NCBI GenBank assembly: GCA_900550735.1
Contig: URTD01000003.1
Coordinates: 1-35,012, forward strand
DNA length: 35,012 nucleotides
Origin: an uncultured Collinsella sp.
GTDB taxonomy: Bacteria; Actinomycetota; Coriobacteriia; Coriobacteriales; Coriobacteriaceae
Reading direction: 5' to 3'
The notes under the pieces were generated by a model that saw only the letters and a list, made by a program, of their open reading frames with translations, was not told the DNA's origin and searched no databases. Of the stretch, positions 6,671-15,077 are shown one piece after another (positions within the stretch are counted from its first letter, which is position 1; every line of letters starts with the position of its first letter). The position numbers were made by a program, and so were the translations under genes.

Positions 6671-8446
6671 ATGGAGCAACTCATCGCCATCATCGAAAAG
6701 GGCCAGCCCTTTTTCAACGCGATCGCCCGCAACAAGTACCTCAAGGCGATTCGCGACGGCTTTATCTCCGTCATCCCCATCATCATCTTCTCGTCCATCT
6801 TCTGCCTGGTAGCCTCGGTCCCCAACATCTGGGGTTTCTACTGGCCCGATGACATCAACAACGCCCTGTGGAAGTGCTACAACTACTCCATGGGCATCCT
6901 GGCCATCGCTTGTGCCGCCACCACCGCCAAGCACTTCGCCGACGCGCAGAACCGCGACCTGCCCAAGAATAACCAGATCAACTTCATCTCGTGCATGTGC
7001 GCGGCCATCATCGGCTTCCTGCTCCTTTCGAGCGACACGATCGCCACGGACGCCGCCAGCGGCTTCAACACCACCTACCTTGGTTCCAAGGGCCTGCTGA
7101 CTGCCTTCATCGCTGCGTTTGTGACCGGCATCATCTACAAGTTCTTCATTAAGCGCAACATCACCGTCAAGATGCCCGAGCAGGTTCCGCCCAACATCTC
7201 GCAGACCTTTAAGGACATCATCCCCTTCTCCGTCTGCATCACCGTCTTTTGGGTCTTTGACATCGCCTTCCGCGCTGCTTTTGGCTTCTGCTTTGCCCAG
7301 GGCGTCATCCAGGTGTTCCAGCCCCTGTTCACCGCTGCCGACGGCTACATCGGCCTCGCTGTGATCTACGGCGCTATGAGCCTCTTCTGGTTCGTGGGCG
7401 TCCACGGCCCCTCGATCGTCGAGCCCGCCATCGCCGCCGCCCTCGTTGCCAACATGACCGACAACCTGGCTGCGTTCCAGGCCGGCCAGCACGCTTCCGC
7501 TGTCCTGACCCAGGGTGCCCAGTACTTCGTCGTCTGCATGGGCGGCACCGGCGCCACGCTCGTCCTGGTCTTTATGTTCTGCTTCCTGGCCAAGTCTCAG
7601 GAGATGCGCGCCGTCGGTAAGGCCGCCATCGTCCCCGTCTGCTTTGCCGTCAACGAGCCGCTGCTGTTCGCCGCGCCCATCGTGCTCAACCCCGTCTTCT
7701 TTGTCCCGTTTGTCTTTGCCCCGATCGCCAACATCTGGATCCTCAAGATCTTTATCGACTTCTTGGGCATGAACGGCTTTATGTACACCCTGCCCTGGAC
7801 CGTCCCCGGCCCCATCGGCACCATCATGGGCCTGGGCTTCCAGCCGCTCGCCTTTGTGATGCTCGCCCTTATCCTGGTCGTCGACTTCGCTCTGTACTAC
7901 CCGTTCTTCCGTGCCTATGACGCCCAGAAGTGCGCCGAGGAGGCCGAGATCTCCCAGGAGGAGCTCGCCGCCAAGAACGCCGAGAAGGCCGCCAAGCTCA
8001 ACGATGCCTTCCAGGGCAAGGCCGACGCAAAGAGCGTTGCCGCCGGCGCTGCTGCCGAGGTCGTGAAGTCCGACTCCCCCGCCGCTTCTGCAGCACCCGC
8101 TGCCGAGGCAACGACCGCCAGCGACCTCAACGGCAAGCGCGTGCTCGTGCTCTGCCAGGGCGGCGGTACCTCGGGCCTGCTCGCCAACGCACTGGCCAAG
8201 GCTGCCAAGGAGCGCGGCATTAACCTCGAGACCGCTGCCGAGGCCTATGGCAACCACGTGGACATGCTCCCCGACTTTGACCTGGTCGTCCTGGCCCCGC
8301 AGGCCGCCAGCTACCTGGCCGACCTGCAGAAGGACTGCGAACGCGTGGGCAACAAGTGCGTCGCCTGCCGCGGCAAGCAGTACATCGAGCTCTCCCAGAA
8401 CGGCGACAAATCTCTCGCCTTCGTCTCCGAACAACTTTCGAAGTAA
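6671..8446 (+). CDS. PTS lactose/cellobiose-family IICB permease (copy 1)
   Basis: This 591-aa fused permease imports a beta-galactoside or beta-glucoside while phosphorylating it. Residues 1 to about 430 are the multi-span IIC domain, with FFNAIARNKYLKAIRDGF at the start and WFVGVHGPSIVEP and FAVNEPLLFAAPI in the core. An Ala-rich flexible linker covers about 455-488 (KSVAAGAAAEVVKSDSPAAS). The IIB domain (about 489-591) starts KRVLVLCQGGGTSGL, with Cys495 as the phosphocysteine. AGGAG precedes ATG 6671. It is followed by a hairpin and then GH1 copy 1, and is divergent from LacI copy 1. The IIC-IIB order matches LacE-type permeases. The substrate is inferred as lactose from the GH1 partner and the lac operon. 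Confidence 0.9.
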   Translation: MEQLIAIIEKGQPFFNAIARNKYLKAIRDGFISVIPIIIFSSIFCLVASVPNIWGFYWPDDINNALWKCYNYSMGILAIACAATTAKHFADAQNRDLPKNNQINFISCMCAAIIGFLLLSSDTIATDAASGFNTTYLGSKGLLTAFIAAFVTGIIYKFFIKRNITVKMPEQVPPNISQTFKDIIPFSVCITVFWVFDIAFRAAFGFCFAQGVIQVFQPLFTAADGYIGLAVIYGAMSLFWFVGVHGPSIVEPAIAAALVANMTDNLAAFQAGQHASAVLTQGAQYFVVCMGGTGATLVLVFMFCFLAKSQEMRAVGKAAIVPVCFAVNEPLLFAAPIVLNPVFFVPFVFAPIANIWILKIFIDFLGMNGFMYTLPWTVPGPIGTIMGLGFQPLAFVMLALILVVDFALYYPFFRAYDAQKCAEEAEISQEELAAKNAEKAAKLNDAFQGKADAKSVAAGAAAEVVKSDSPAASAAPAAEATTASDLNGKRVLVLCQGGGTSGLLANALAKAAKERGINLETAAEAYGNHVDMLPDFDLVVLAPQAASYLADLQKDCERVGNKCVACRGKQYIELSQNGDKSLAFVSEQLSK

Positions 8447-8456
8447 GTAACGCCCA

Positions 8457-8488
8457 GGGCCAGCCGACCATCCAAGACCGGCTGGCCC
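8457..8488 (+). terminator. Intercistronic hairpin between IICB and GH1 (copy 1)
   Basis: Perfect 10-bp arms GGGCCAGCCG (8457-8466) and CGGCTGGCCC (8479-8488) flank a 12-nt loop and are followed by TTCGATTT. It could terminate part of the transcription or protect the permease mRNA. A hairpin occupies the same place in copy 2. Confidence 0.6.
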
Positions 8489-8512
8489 TTCGATTTAGAC
8501 GATTGGATCATC

Positions 8513-9952
8513 ATGTCCGTTAACCCTGCTAGCGTCACCAACCCGCCTGCGCAGTTTCCCGAGGACTTTGTCTTTGGCGGCGCCACTGCTGCCTACCAAG
8601 TAGAGGGCGAGACCCGCACTCACGGTAAGGGCAAGGTTGCCTGGGACGACTTCTTGGAGGCCCAGGGCCGTTTCTCCCCCGATCCCGCTTCGGACTTCTA
8701 CAACCAGTACCCCGTCGATCTGGAACTGTGCGAGGAGTTTGGCATCAACGGCATTCGCCTCTCCATCGCCTGGAGCCGCATCTTCCCCAACGGCACCGGC
8801 GAAATCAACCCCGAGGGCGTGCAGTTCTATCACGATCTCTTCGCCGAGTGCCACAAGCACCACGTTGAGCCGTTTGTCACGCTGCATCACTTCGATACGC
8901 CGCTTCCCCTCTTTGAGAAGGGCGACTTCCTCAACCGCGAGACCATCGACGCCTTTGTGGACTTTGCCACCTTCTGCTTTAAGGAGTACGCCGACGAGGT
9001 GACCTACTGGTTCACCTTTAACGAGATCTGGGCCGATGCCTCCAACACCTACATCGAGGGCACCTTCCCCGGTGGCGTCAAGGCGCATCTGGCCGAGGCC
9101 TTCCAGTGCGAGCACAACATGATGCTCGCCCACGCCAAGGCAGTACTGGCCTTCCACAACGGCGGTTTTAAGGGCAAGATCGGCGTCATTCAGTCGCTGG
9201 AGTTTAAGTATCCGCTCAACGAGAACGACCCCGCCGACATCAAAGCCGCCAACAACGAGCACGTGCTGCAAAACCAGTTCTTGCTCGACGCCACCTTCCG
9301 CGGCGACTACGCGCCCGACACCCTCGAGTGCGCCAACCGCCTGGCCGCCGTCTCGGGCGGTACCATCGAGATCCTAGACGAGGATCTGGAAATCATGCGC
9401 GAGGCCGCCCTCTACAACGACTACCTGGGCGTTAACAACTACCAGTGCCGTTTCTTGAAGGCTTACGATGGCGAGAACGACCTGCACCACAACGGTACGG
9501 GCGAGAAGGGCACCGGCCGCTGGCGCGTCAAGGGCATTGGCGAGCACGTGAACAAGCCCGGCATCCCCACCACTGACTGGGACTGGATTATCTATCCCGA
9601 GGGTCTGTTCGATCTGCTCGTCTACATTAAGCAGCGCTACCCCAACTACAAGCAGATCTTCATCACTGAAAACGGCATGGGCTACAAGGACCCCTACAAG
9701 GACGGTTTTGTGGACGACCAACCGCGCATCGACTACATCGAGCAGCACCTGCGCTGGCTGCTCAAGGCCATGGAGGTGGGTGTCAACGTGGGCGGATACT
9801 TCCTGTGGAGCCTGCAGGATCAGTTCTCCTGGACCAACGGATACAACAAGCGTTATGGCTTCTTCTACGTTGACTTTGAAACCCAGAAGCGCACGCCCAA
9901 GGCAAGCGCATACTGGTATAAGCACGTGGCGCAGACCCGTCGTCTGGACTAG
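8513..9952 (+). CDS. lacG: 6-phospho-beta-galactosidase, GH1 (copy 1)
   Basis: A 479-aa glycoside hydrolase family 1 enzyme that cleaves the phosphorylated disaccharide from the PTS. The general acid/base is Glu171 in TFNEI and the nucleophile is Glu386 in ITENGMGY. FSWTNGYNKRYGFFYVDF near the C-terminus carries the Ser, Lys and Tyr of the 6-phosphate pocket. The Trp after Ser is the residue associated with galacto-specificity in LacG, so 6-phospho-beta-galactosidase is preferred over 6-phospho-beta-glucosidase. The ribosome binding site before ATG 8513 is poor (TTGGATCATC), so translation may be weak. Copy 2 at 13429 is about the same length and strongly similar throughout. Confidence 0.88.
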   Translation: MSVNPASVTNPPAQFPEDFVFGGATAAYQVEGETRTHGKGKVAWDDFLEAQGRFSPDPASDFYNQYPVDLELCEEFGINGIRLSIAWSRIFPNGTGEINPEGVQFYHDLFAECHKHHVEPFVTLHHFDTPLPLFEKGDFLNRETIDAFVDFATFCFKEYADEVTYWFTFNEIWADASNTYIEGTFPGGVKAHLAEAFQCEHNMMLAHAKAVLAFHNGGFKGKIGVIQSLEFKYPLNENDPADIKAANNEHVLQNQFLLDATFRGDYAPDTLECANRLAAVSGGTIEILDEDLEIMREAALYNDYLGVNNYQCRFLKAYDGENDLHHNGTGEKGTGRWRVKGIGEHVNKPGIPTTDWDWIIYPEGLFDLLVYIKQRYPNYKQIFITENGMGYKDPYKDGFVDDQPRIDYIEQHLRWLLKAMEVGVNVGGYFLWSLQDQFSWTNGYNKRYGFFYVDFETQKRTPKASAYWYKHVAQTRRLD

Positions 9953-10044
9953 TTAACGCCATCGGCCGCCGTGACCATCACGCTGCCGTGCACCTTACCA
10001 TTCCCGATCGCATGGGCGCTGCGTCCATGCACCTCTTTCCGTGT

Positions 10045-10104
10045 GGCGGATACGACCTTCCCGGTGGATGCCTCAGCATCCTTGGTCGTATCCGCCGTTT
10101 TTGG
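10045..10104 (+). terminator. Intrinsic terminator after GH1 copy 1
   Basis: GGCGGATACGACC (10045-10057) pairs perfectly with GGTCGTATCCGCC (10084-10096) and is followed by GTTTTTGG. A smaller internal hairpin (GGATGC/GCATCC) sits in the loop. Confidence 0.85.
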
Positions 10105-10128
10105 TTTTGGGCGGGCTGGGCCGCGTTC

Positions 10129-10274
10129 GTTTGTCTCGATCTGTAACATCTAGCAGGGGTTTTCGGCCCTACCTGTTACAGATCGAGACAAACAGAATAA
10201 GCCTGGCCGAATTGTCTAAATCTGTAACATCTAGCTGAGATTTTCGGCCCTACCTGTTACAGATTTAGACGAAC
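10129..10274. repeat. Paired palindromic repeats R1 and R2
   Basis: R1 (10129-10193) has perfect 20-bp arms, GTTTGTCTCGATCTGTAACA and its complement, around a 25-nt loop. R2 (10211-10274) has TTGTCTAAATCTGTAACA-type arms, also with a 25-nt loop. The loops are nearly identical (TCTAGC at the start, TTTTCGGCCCTACC at the end). The two are separated by about 17 nt. The same pair organisation occurs at 14938-15077. Confidence 0.85.
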
Positions 10275-10287
10275 AGGCCGAGCGCGT

Positions 10288-11289
10288 CTACGCCCGCAAG
10301 TCCTTTACGCTGGAACGCTCGACCAACACACCCGAGACGAGCGTACGGCTTCTGGAGCTCGGGGCTTCCAGACCTGCGACGACCTCGTTAAGCGCACGGA
10401 TGCCCAGCTCGCGGTGGCGAAACTTCACCGACGTCAGAATCGAGTTGGGAATCGTCTTGTAGAGCTCATCGTCGAAGCCGATCACGGACACGTCGTCGGG
10501 CACACTGAGCCCTTTGTCACGTAGAGCCATCATCACGCCGTTTGCCATGCAGTCGTTAGCCGCGAGGACCGCCGTGCAATCGGGTTTATCGGCAAGCACA
10601 AGGCCCGCAGCATAGCCACTATCCGCATTCCAATCGCCTTGCAGAGGCTCGGGCGGCTCAATGCCACGCGTCTCGAGTGCCGCACGCCAACCTTTCATAC
10701 GGCACTGGCTCGACAGCGACTCTTTCTTACCAGAGACGAAGTACACGTTCTTGTGCCCGCGATTCAAGAAGTACTCGCACGCCATACGAGCGCCGCCCTC
10801 TTGATCGTCACTGACGGTGGAGCAGGTAGGATGCTCCATCGGTGTGATAATCACCGTCTTGAGGTCTTTCGGCGCCTCAAAGCTATCAAAGTCATCGACC
10901 ATCTGACGCAGGTTGAAAATCATGCCGTCGACGGGAAGCTGCGACATCCTACGTGCCGCTTCGGCAAGGGTCATCTTCTCCCCCGCCCGCTTTTTGATCA
11001 TCGTGAGCGCAAAGCCGCGTTCTTCGGCGGCATCTGCGATACCGTCAATCATGTCCACGGCACCGCCCGACAAGTGGAACAGCACCACGCCAATGCACCC
11101 GTAACGGCCCAACTTGAGCGAACGCGCGGCAAAGTTGGTTCGAAACCCGAGCGCCTCCATTGCGGAATGAACCTTATCGCGTGTCGACTCTCGCACGCTA
11201 TCGGGCTCGTTGATCACACGCGAAACCGTCTTGAGAGAAACACCCGCAGCAATCGCCACATCGTTCATTGAGACATTTTTCTTGTCCAT
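10288..11289 (-). CDS. LacI-family transcriptional regulator (copy 2)
   Basis: A 333-aa LacI/GalR regulator with the helix-turn-helix VSMNDVAIAAGVSLKTVSRVIN, the linker LGFRTNFAARSLKLGR, and an effector domain including IGVVLFHLSG, DGMIFNLRQM, STVSDDQEGG, AVLAANDCMANG and VSVIGFDDE. ATG 11289 is preferred: an upstream in-frame TTG at 11367 has no ribosome binding site, and the resulting length matches copy 1 (334 aa). GGAG lies 14 nt upstream, rather far. It is divergent from IICB copy 2, with a perfect palindromic operator at 11449-11472 between them. It is paralogous to the regulator at 5309, consistent with duplication of a whole regulator-permease-hydrolase module. Confidence 0.86.
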   Translation of the reverse strand: MDKKNVSMNDVAIAAGVSLKTVSRVINEPDSVRESTRDKVHSAMEALGFRTNFAARSLKLGRYGCIGVVLFHLSGGAVDMIDGIADAAEERGFALTMIKKRAGEKMTLAEAARRMSQLPVDGMIFNLRQMVDDFDSFEAPKDLKTVIITPMEHPTCSTVSDDQEGGARMACEYFLNRGHKNVYFVSGKKESLSSQCRMKGWRAALETRGIEPPEPLQGDWNADSGYAAGLVLADKPDCTAVLAANDCMANGVMMALRDKGLSVPDDVSVIGFDDELYKTIPNSILTSVKFRHRELGIRALNEVVAGLEAPSSRSRTLVSGVLVERSSVKDLRA

Positions 11290-11448
11290 CGTTGCCACTA
11301 CTTCTCCAGTCGGTTTTGCATCGCTTGCTTTTTGCGTTCTAGCATACACTACCTGCCCGACTGACAAATCAACCGTTTACCGGACAATATCGACCGCTCA
11401 CCCGTATATCCTTGTTGCTCTTCCAAAAATGTCTTACGTTGTCATTAA

Positions 11449-11472
11449 CGAAATGACAACGTTGTCATTTCG
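11449..11472. promoter_or_regulatory. Perfect 24-bp palindromic LacI-type operator
   Basis: The core AAATGACAACGTTGTCATTT (11451-11470) is a perfect palindrome, extended by CG on each side. A partial copy, ACGTTGTCATT, precedes it at about 11436-11446. It lies between LacI copy 2 and IICB copy 2 and shares its AACGTT centre and AAATG/CATTT ends with 6471-6490 and 6591-6610. Confidence 0.75.
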
Positions 11473-11573
11473 CAATGCCTTCCTTAAGCAGGAAGGTTTC
11501 CGGGCAGTCCTGACCATCCATCGACGACCAGTTCCATCCACATGCATCGCGCATCAAGTAGCAAAGGAGCTCT

Positions 11574-13352
11574 ATGGACGCCATCGTAAAGATGCTCGAA
11601 AAGCATCAACCGTTCTTCGAGAAGATCTCGAGAAACATCTACCTCCAGGCCATCAAAGACGGATTCCTTGGGTGCATGCCCATCGTCCTTACCTCTTCGA
11701 TCTTTCTGCTGATCGCCACCCTTCCCGGCGTAGTTGGAATCACGTTGCCCCAGCCGCTCATCGACTGGTGCAACAAGCTGTACAACTTCACCATGGGCGT
11801 CATGGGCATCATGGTTGCCGGCACCACCGCCAAGAACTTTACGGCTTCCATGAACCGTCGCATGCCCGCCGGCAAGGTGCTCAACGACGGCTCCACTATG
11901 GTTGCTGCCCAGTGCAGCATGCTGCTGCTCGCTGTTACGCAGTTCAGCACCAAGTTCAACGGCTCCGAGCTTTCGGTCTTCGATTGCACCAGCATGGGTA
12001 CGCGCGGTCTGTTCTCGGCCTATATCGCCGCGTTCATTACCGTGTGGGTCTATAAATTCTGCGTCTCGCGCGATCTGACCATTAAGCTGCCCAAGGAGGT
12101 TCCGGGCGCCATCGCTCAGAACTTCCGCGACATCATCCCCTTTGGCGGCGCCGTCATCATCTGCGGCATCATCGATGTCGTCGTGCGCAACCTCATGGGC
12201 GTTCCGTTCTCCGAGCTGCTTATCAAACTGCTCTCCCCGCTCTTTACCGCTGCAGAAACCTATCCTGGCCTTATCCTTATCCAGGCAGCCACCGCGTTCT
12301 TCTGGTTCATCGGCGTCCACGGCCCCTCGATCGTCCAGCCGGGCATCGACCCCATCCGTCTTGCCAACCAGGCCGAGAACCTGCAGGTTCTGTTGGCCGG
12401 TGGCCACCCCGCCCACTCCCTCACCTTTAACATGTCGCTCGTGGGTGAGTTCGGCGGCACCGGCGCCACGTTCATCGTGCCGCTTCTGCTGATTCTCTTT
12501 ATGAAGTCCAAGCAGCTCAAAGCCGTCGGTAAGGCCTCGATTGTTCCTGTTGCCTTTGCTGTCAACGAGCCGCTGCTCTTTGGCGCGCCGATGATCCTTA
12601 ACCCCTACATGCTCATCCCCTTTGTTGCCGCCGGCTGCGTCAACGTGAGTGTTGCCAAGTTCTTTATCGACAACGTGGGCATGAACGGCTTCTCCTTCGT
12701 GGTGCCTTGGGCTACCCCTGCCCCCATCGGCATCTTCATCACCACGAACTTCCAGCTTATCGCCCTGGTATTTGTCGCGATCATCATCTTGCTGGACGCC
12801 ATCATCTACCTGCCGTTCTTGAAGGCATACGATAAGCTGCTCTGCGACCAGGAGGCCGAGCGCGCCGCCGAGCTGGGTCTCGAGTCCGATGGTGCTGCTT
12901 CCATCGCCGCCAGCGCCTCTGCGCCCGCTGTCGAGCAGACTACCGCTTCCGTCGAGCCGACCGCCGCTGCCGCCGACAGCAAGCCTGTCGCCGATCAGCC
13001 CGAGCCCGCCGCCGACGCATCCGCTAAGAAGGACGTCGACGGTCTGAAGGTCCTCGTCCTGTGCGCCGGTGCCGGCACCTCTGCCATGCTCGCCAACGCC
13101 ATCAAGGAAGGTGCTGCGCAGACCGGAGAGAACATCGCTTCCTCCGCAGGCGCCTATGGTCAGCACACTGCCATCATGGATCAGTACGACGTTATCGTGC
13201 TCGCCCCGCAGGTTCGTAGCTACTACAACGACATGAAGGCCGACACCGATCGTCTGGGCATTAAGCTGCTCGCCCCGCGCGGTAAGGAATATATCGACCT
13301 TACTCGTGACCCCGCTGGCGCCATCAAGTGGCTCCGCGAGAACCTCGACTAG
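11574..13352 (+). CDS. PTS lactose/cellobiose-family IICB permease (copy 2)
   Basis: A 592-aa fused IIC-IIB permease paralogous to 6671-8446. The IIC part runs to about residue 430 (FFEKISRNIYLQAIKDGF, WFIGVHGPSIVQPGI, FAVNEPLLFGAPMI). An Ala/Glu/Pro-rich linker spans about 440-485. The IIB domain begins LKVLVLCAGAGTSAML, with Cys497 as the phosphorylation site. AAAGGAG precedes ATG 11574. It is transcribed away from LacI copy 2 and followed by GH1 copy 2. It differs from copy 1 in many loops and in the linker, so the two permeases may prefer different aglycones or linkages. It needs a IIA partner; only the gene at 4756 is visible. Confidence 0.9.
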   Translation: MDAIVKMLEKHQPFFEKISRNIYLQAIKDGFLGCMPIVLTSSIFLLIATLPGVVGITLPQPLIDWCNKLYNFTMGVMGIMVAGTTAKNFTASMNRRMPAGKVLNDGSTMVAAQCSMLLLAVTQFSTKFNGSELSVFDCTSMGTRGLFSAYIAAFITVWVYKFCVSRDLTIKLPKEVPGAIAQNFRDIIPFGGAVIICGIIDVVVRNLMGVPFSELLIKLLSPLFTAAETYPGLILIQAATAFFWFIGVHGPSIVQPGIDPIRLANQAENLQVLLAGGHPAHSLTFNMSLVGEFGGTGATFIVPLLLILFMKSKQLKAVGKASIVPVAFAVNEPLLFGAPMILNPYMLIPFVAAGCVNVSVAKFFIDNVGMNGFSFVVPWATPAPIGIFITTNFQLIALVFVAIIILLDAIIYLPFLKAYDKLLCDQEAERAAELGLESDGAASIAASASAPAVEQTTASVEPTAAAADSKPVADQPEPAADASAKKDVDGLKVLVLCAGAGTSAMLANAIKEGAAQTGENIASSAGAYGQHTAIMDQYDVIVLAPQVRSYYNDMKADTDRLGIKLLAPRGKEYIDLTRDPAGAIKWLRENLD

Positions 13353-13367
13353 GTTCCTCCCTCTGTT

Positions 13368-13394
13368 GGTGCCCGGATCCCCAGTTCGGGCACC
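13368..13394 (+). terminator. Intercistronic hairpin between IICB and GH1 (copy 2)
   Basis: GGTGCCCG (13368-13375) and CGGGCACC (13387-13394) pair perfectly around an 11-nt loop, then TCTCCC follows. With no real U-tract this is probably a processing or stabilising stem rather than a full terminator. Confidence 0.5.
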
Positions 13395-13428
13395 TCTCCC
13401 TATTCGAATCCCACAGAAAGGATGACTC

Positions 13429-14850
13429 ATGACCAACCCCATACAGTTCCCCGACGGCTTTGTGTTTGGCGGCGCCACCGCCGCTTACCAGGTTGAGGGC
13501 GAGACCCGTACACACGGCAAGGGCAAAGTGCCCTGGGACGATTTCCTGGCAGCCCAAGGTCGCTTCTCCCCCGATCCCGCAAGCGATTTCTACAACAAAT
13601 ACCCGGTCGATATCGACCTGTGCCAGCGTTTTGGCATCAACGGTATCCGCGTCTCCATCGCTTGGAGCCGCATCTTCCCCAACGGCACTGGTGAGATTAA
13701 CCCCGAGGGCGTTGCCTTCTATCATGAGCTCTTTGCTACCTGCAACAAAGCCGGCGTTATCCCCTATGTCACGCTCGATCACTTTGATACGCCCGAGGCC
13801 TTTTATCAGGATGGCGGCGAGGGTTTCCTGACGCGCACGACGATCGACGCCTTTGTCGAGTACGCCAAGTTCTGCTTTGCCGAGTTCACCGAGGTCAAGC
13901 ACTGGTTCACGTTTAACGAGATTCCCGCGACCGCCGAGGGCAGCTTTATTGTCGGCAACTGGCCGCACGGCGAGAAGTATCGCCTGGACAAGGCTTTCCA
14001 GCTCATGCACAACATGATGGTGGCCCACGCCAAGGCCGTCGTCGCCTTCCATGAGGGCGGCTTTGAGGGCGAGATCGGCATTGTCCAGAACCTGGAGCCC
14101 AAGTATCCCCTCGACCCCAACAACGCCGCCGACTGCGAGGCAGCTCGCATGGCCGACGTCATCAACAACCGCTGGGTGCTCGACGCCACCTTCCGCGGCC
14201 ACTATGCAGCCGACACCATGGAGGCTGCGACCAAGCTGGCCCATATCGCCGGCGGCGAGCTCGACGTCCGCGGCGAGGACATCGCCGCGCTGACCGCCGC
14301 GCTCCCCTACAACGATTGCCTGGGCGTCAACACCTACAAGTGCCAGTTCCTGCGTGCCGCCGAAGGCGAAAACGACATCAACCACAATGGCACCGGCGAC
14401 AAGGGCTCCTCGCGCTGGTTCCTCAAGGGCGTGGGCGAGTCATGCGTGCGCGAAGGCGTACCCACCACCGATTGGGACTGGATCATCTATCCCGAGGGCC
14501 TGTACGATCTGCTGCTGCGAATTAAGAACGATTACCCCAACTACAAGAAGATCTACATCACCGAGAACGGCATGGGCTATAAGGACGACTTCGAGGACGG
14601 CTTTATCGACGACGCCCCTCGCATCGACTACATGCGTCAGCATCTCGCATGGATCCTCAAGGCAATCGACGGCGGCGTGAACGTCGACGGCTACTTTGTG
14701 TGGTCGCTGCAGGACCAGTTCTCCTGGACCAACGGCTACAACAAGCGCTATGGCCTGTTCTACATCGACTTCGAGACCCAGAAGCGCTACCCCAAGGCGA
14801 GCGCGTACTGGTACAAGAACGTCGCGGAGACCGGCCTGCTTATGGCCTAG
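13429..14850 (+). CDS. lacG: 6-phospho-beta-galactosidase, GH1 (copy 2)
   Basis: A 473-aa GH1 hydrolase for the phosphorylated sugar delivered by IICB copy 2. The acid/base is Glu164 (TFNEI) and the nucleophile is Glu379 (ITENGMGY). The phosphate-pocket segment FSWTNGYNKRYGLFYIDF is intact, with the Trp typical of LacG. GAAAGGA precedes ATG 13429, a stronger ribosome binding site than in copy 1. The start FPDGFVFGGATAAYQVEGET is nearly the same as copy 1, whereas the region around residues 110-130 and the loop after TFNEI differ, which may alter aglycone preference. A terminator and a pair of palindromic repeats follow, as in copy 1. Confidence 0.88.
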   Translation: MTNPIQFPDGFVFGGATAAYQVEGETRTHGKGKVPWDDFLAAQGRFSPDPASDFYNKYPVDIDLCQRFGINGIRVSIAWSRIFPNGTGEINPEGVAFYHELFATCNKAGVIPYVTLDHFDTPEAFYQDGGEGFLTRTTIDAFVEYAKFCFAEFTEVKHWFTFNEIPATAEGSFIVGNWPHGEKYRLDKAFQLMHNMMVAHAKAVVAFHEGGFEGEIGIVQNLEPKYPLDPNNAADCEAARMADVINNRWVLDATFRGHYAADTMEAATKLAHIAGGELDVRGEDIAALTAALPYNDCLGVNTYKCQFLRAAEGENDINHNGTGDKGSSRWFLKGVGESCVREGVPTTDWDWIIYPEGLYDLLLRIKNDYPNYKKIYITENGMGYKDDFEDGFIDDAPRIDYMRQHLAWILKAIDGGVNVDGYFVWSLQDQFSWTNGYNKRYGLFYIDFETQKRYPKASAYWYKNVAETGLLMA

Positions 14851-14872
14851 TTTCCGCCGCATGCCGCCCGTC

Positions 14873-14917
14873 GGCCGCATACGAATCCCTCCGCGGGTTC
14901 GCATGCGGCCTTTTTGT
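14873..14917 (+). terminator. Intrinsic terminator after GH1 copy 2
   Basis: GGCCGCATACGAA (14873-14885) pairs with TTCGCATGCGGCC (14898-14910) with one mismatch, followed by TTTTTGTTTT. Confidence 0.85.
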
Positions 14918-14937
14918 TTTCGCGCGGGTCAGCAGCC

Positions 14938-15077
14938 GTTTGTCTAAATCTGTAACATCAAGTCGAGTTTTTTGCCTCTACCTGTTACAAATCAAGACAA
15001 ACGGGAATCACTCTGCCGAAACGTCTCAATCTGTAACAGATATCTGCTCAAATCGAGTCTAGGTGTTACAGATTGAG
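14938..15077. repeat. Paired palindromic repeats R3 and R4 (R4 interrupted)
   Basis: R3 (14938-15002) has arms GTTTGTCTAAATCTGTAACA and TGTTACAAATCAAGACAAAC around a 25-nt loop. R4 has left arm GTCTCAATCTGTAACA (15023-15038), a 25-nt loop and right arm TGTTACAGATTGAG (15064-15077), which stops short and runs into TTTTTGATTT. The expected continuation, ...GATTGAGACAA, appears at 23740-23756. The linker between R3 and R4 resembles that between R1 and R2 (both contain GAAT..(8)..CCGAA). Confidence 0.82.

Noticed and set aside
6602..8434. A 610-codon open frame on the minus strand opposite IICB copy 1
   Set aside because: It mirrors the codon structure of the high-GC IICB gene, is Gly/Asp/Val-rich and low-complexity, and has no family motif or ribosome binding site.
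11484..13478. A 664-codon open frame opposite IICB copy 2
   Set aside because: The same antisense artefact of a high-GC gene; it runs through the promoter and intergenic hairpin as well.
10129..15077. Repeats considered as a CRISPR array
   Set aside because: The units are palindromic pairs with similar 25-nt loops rather than direct repeats with unique spacers, and no cas genes are present.
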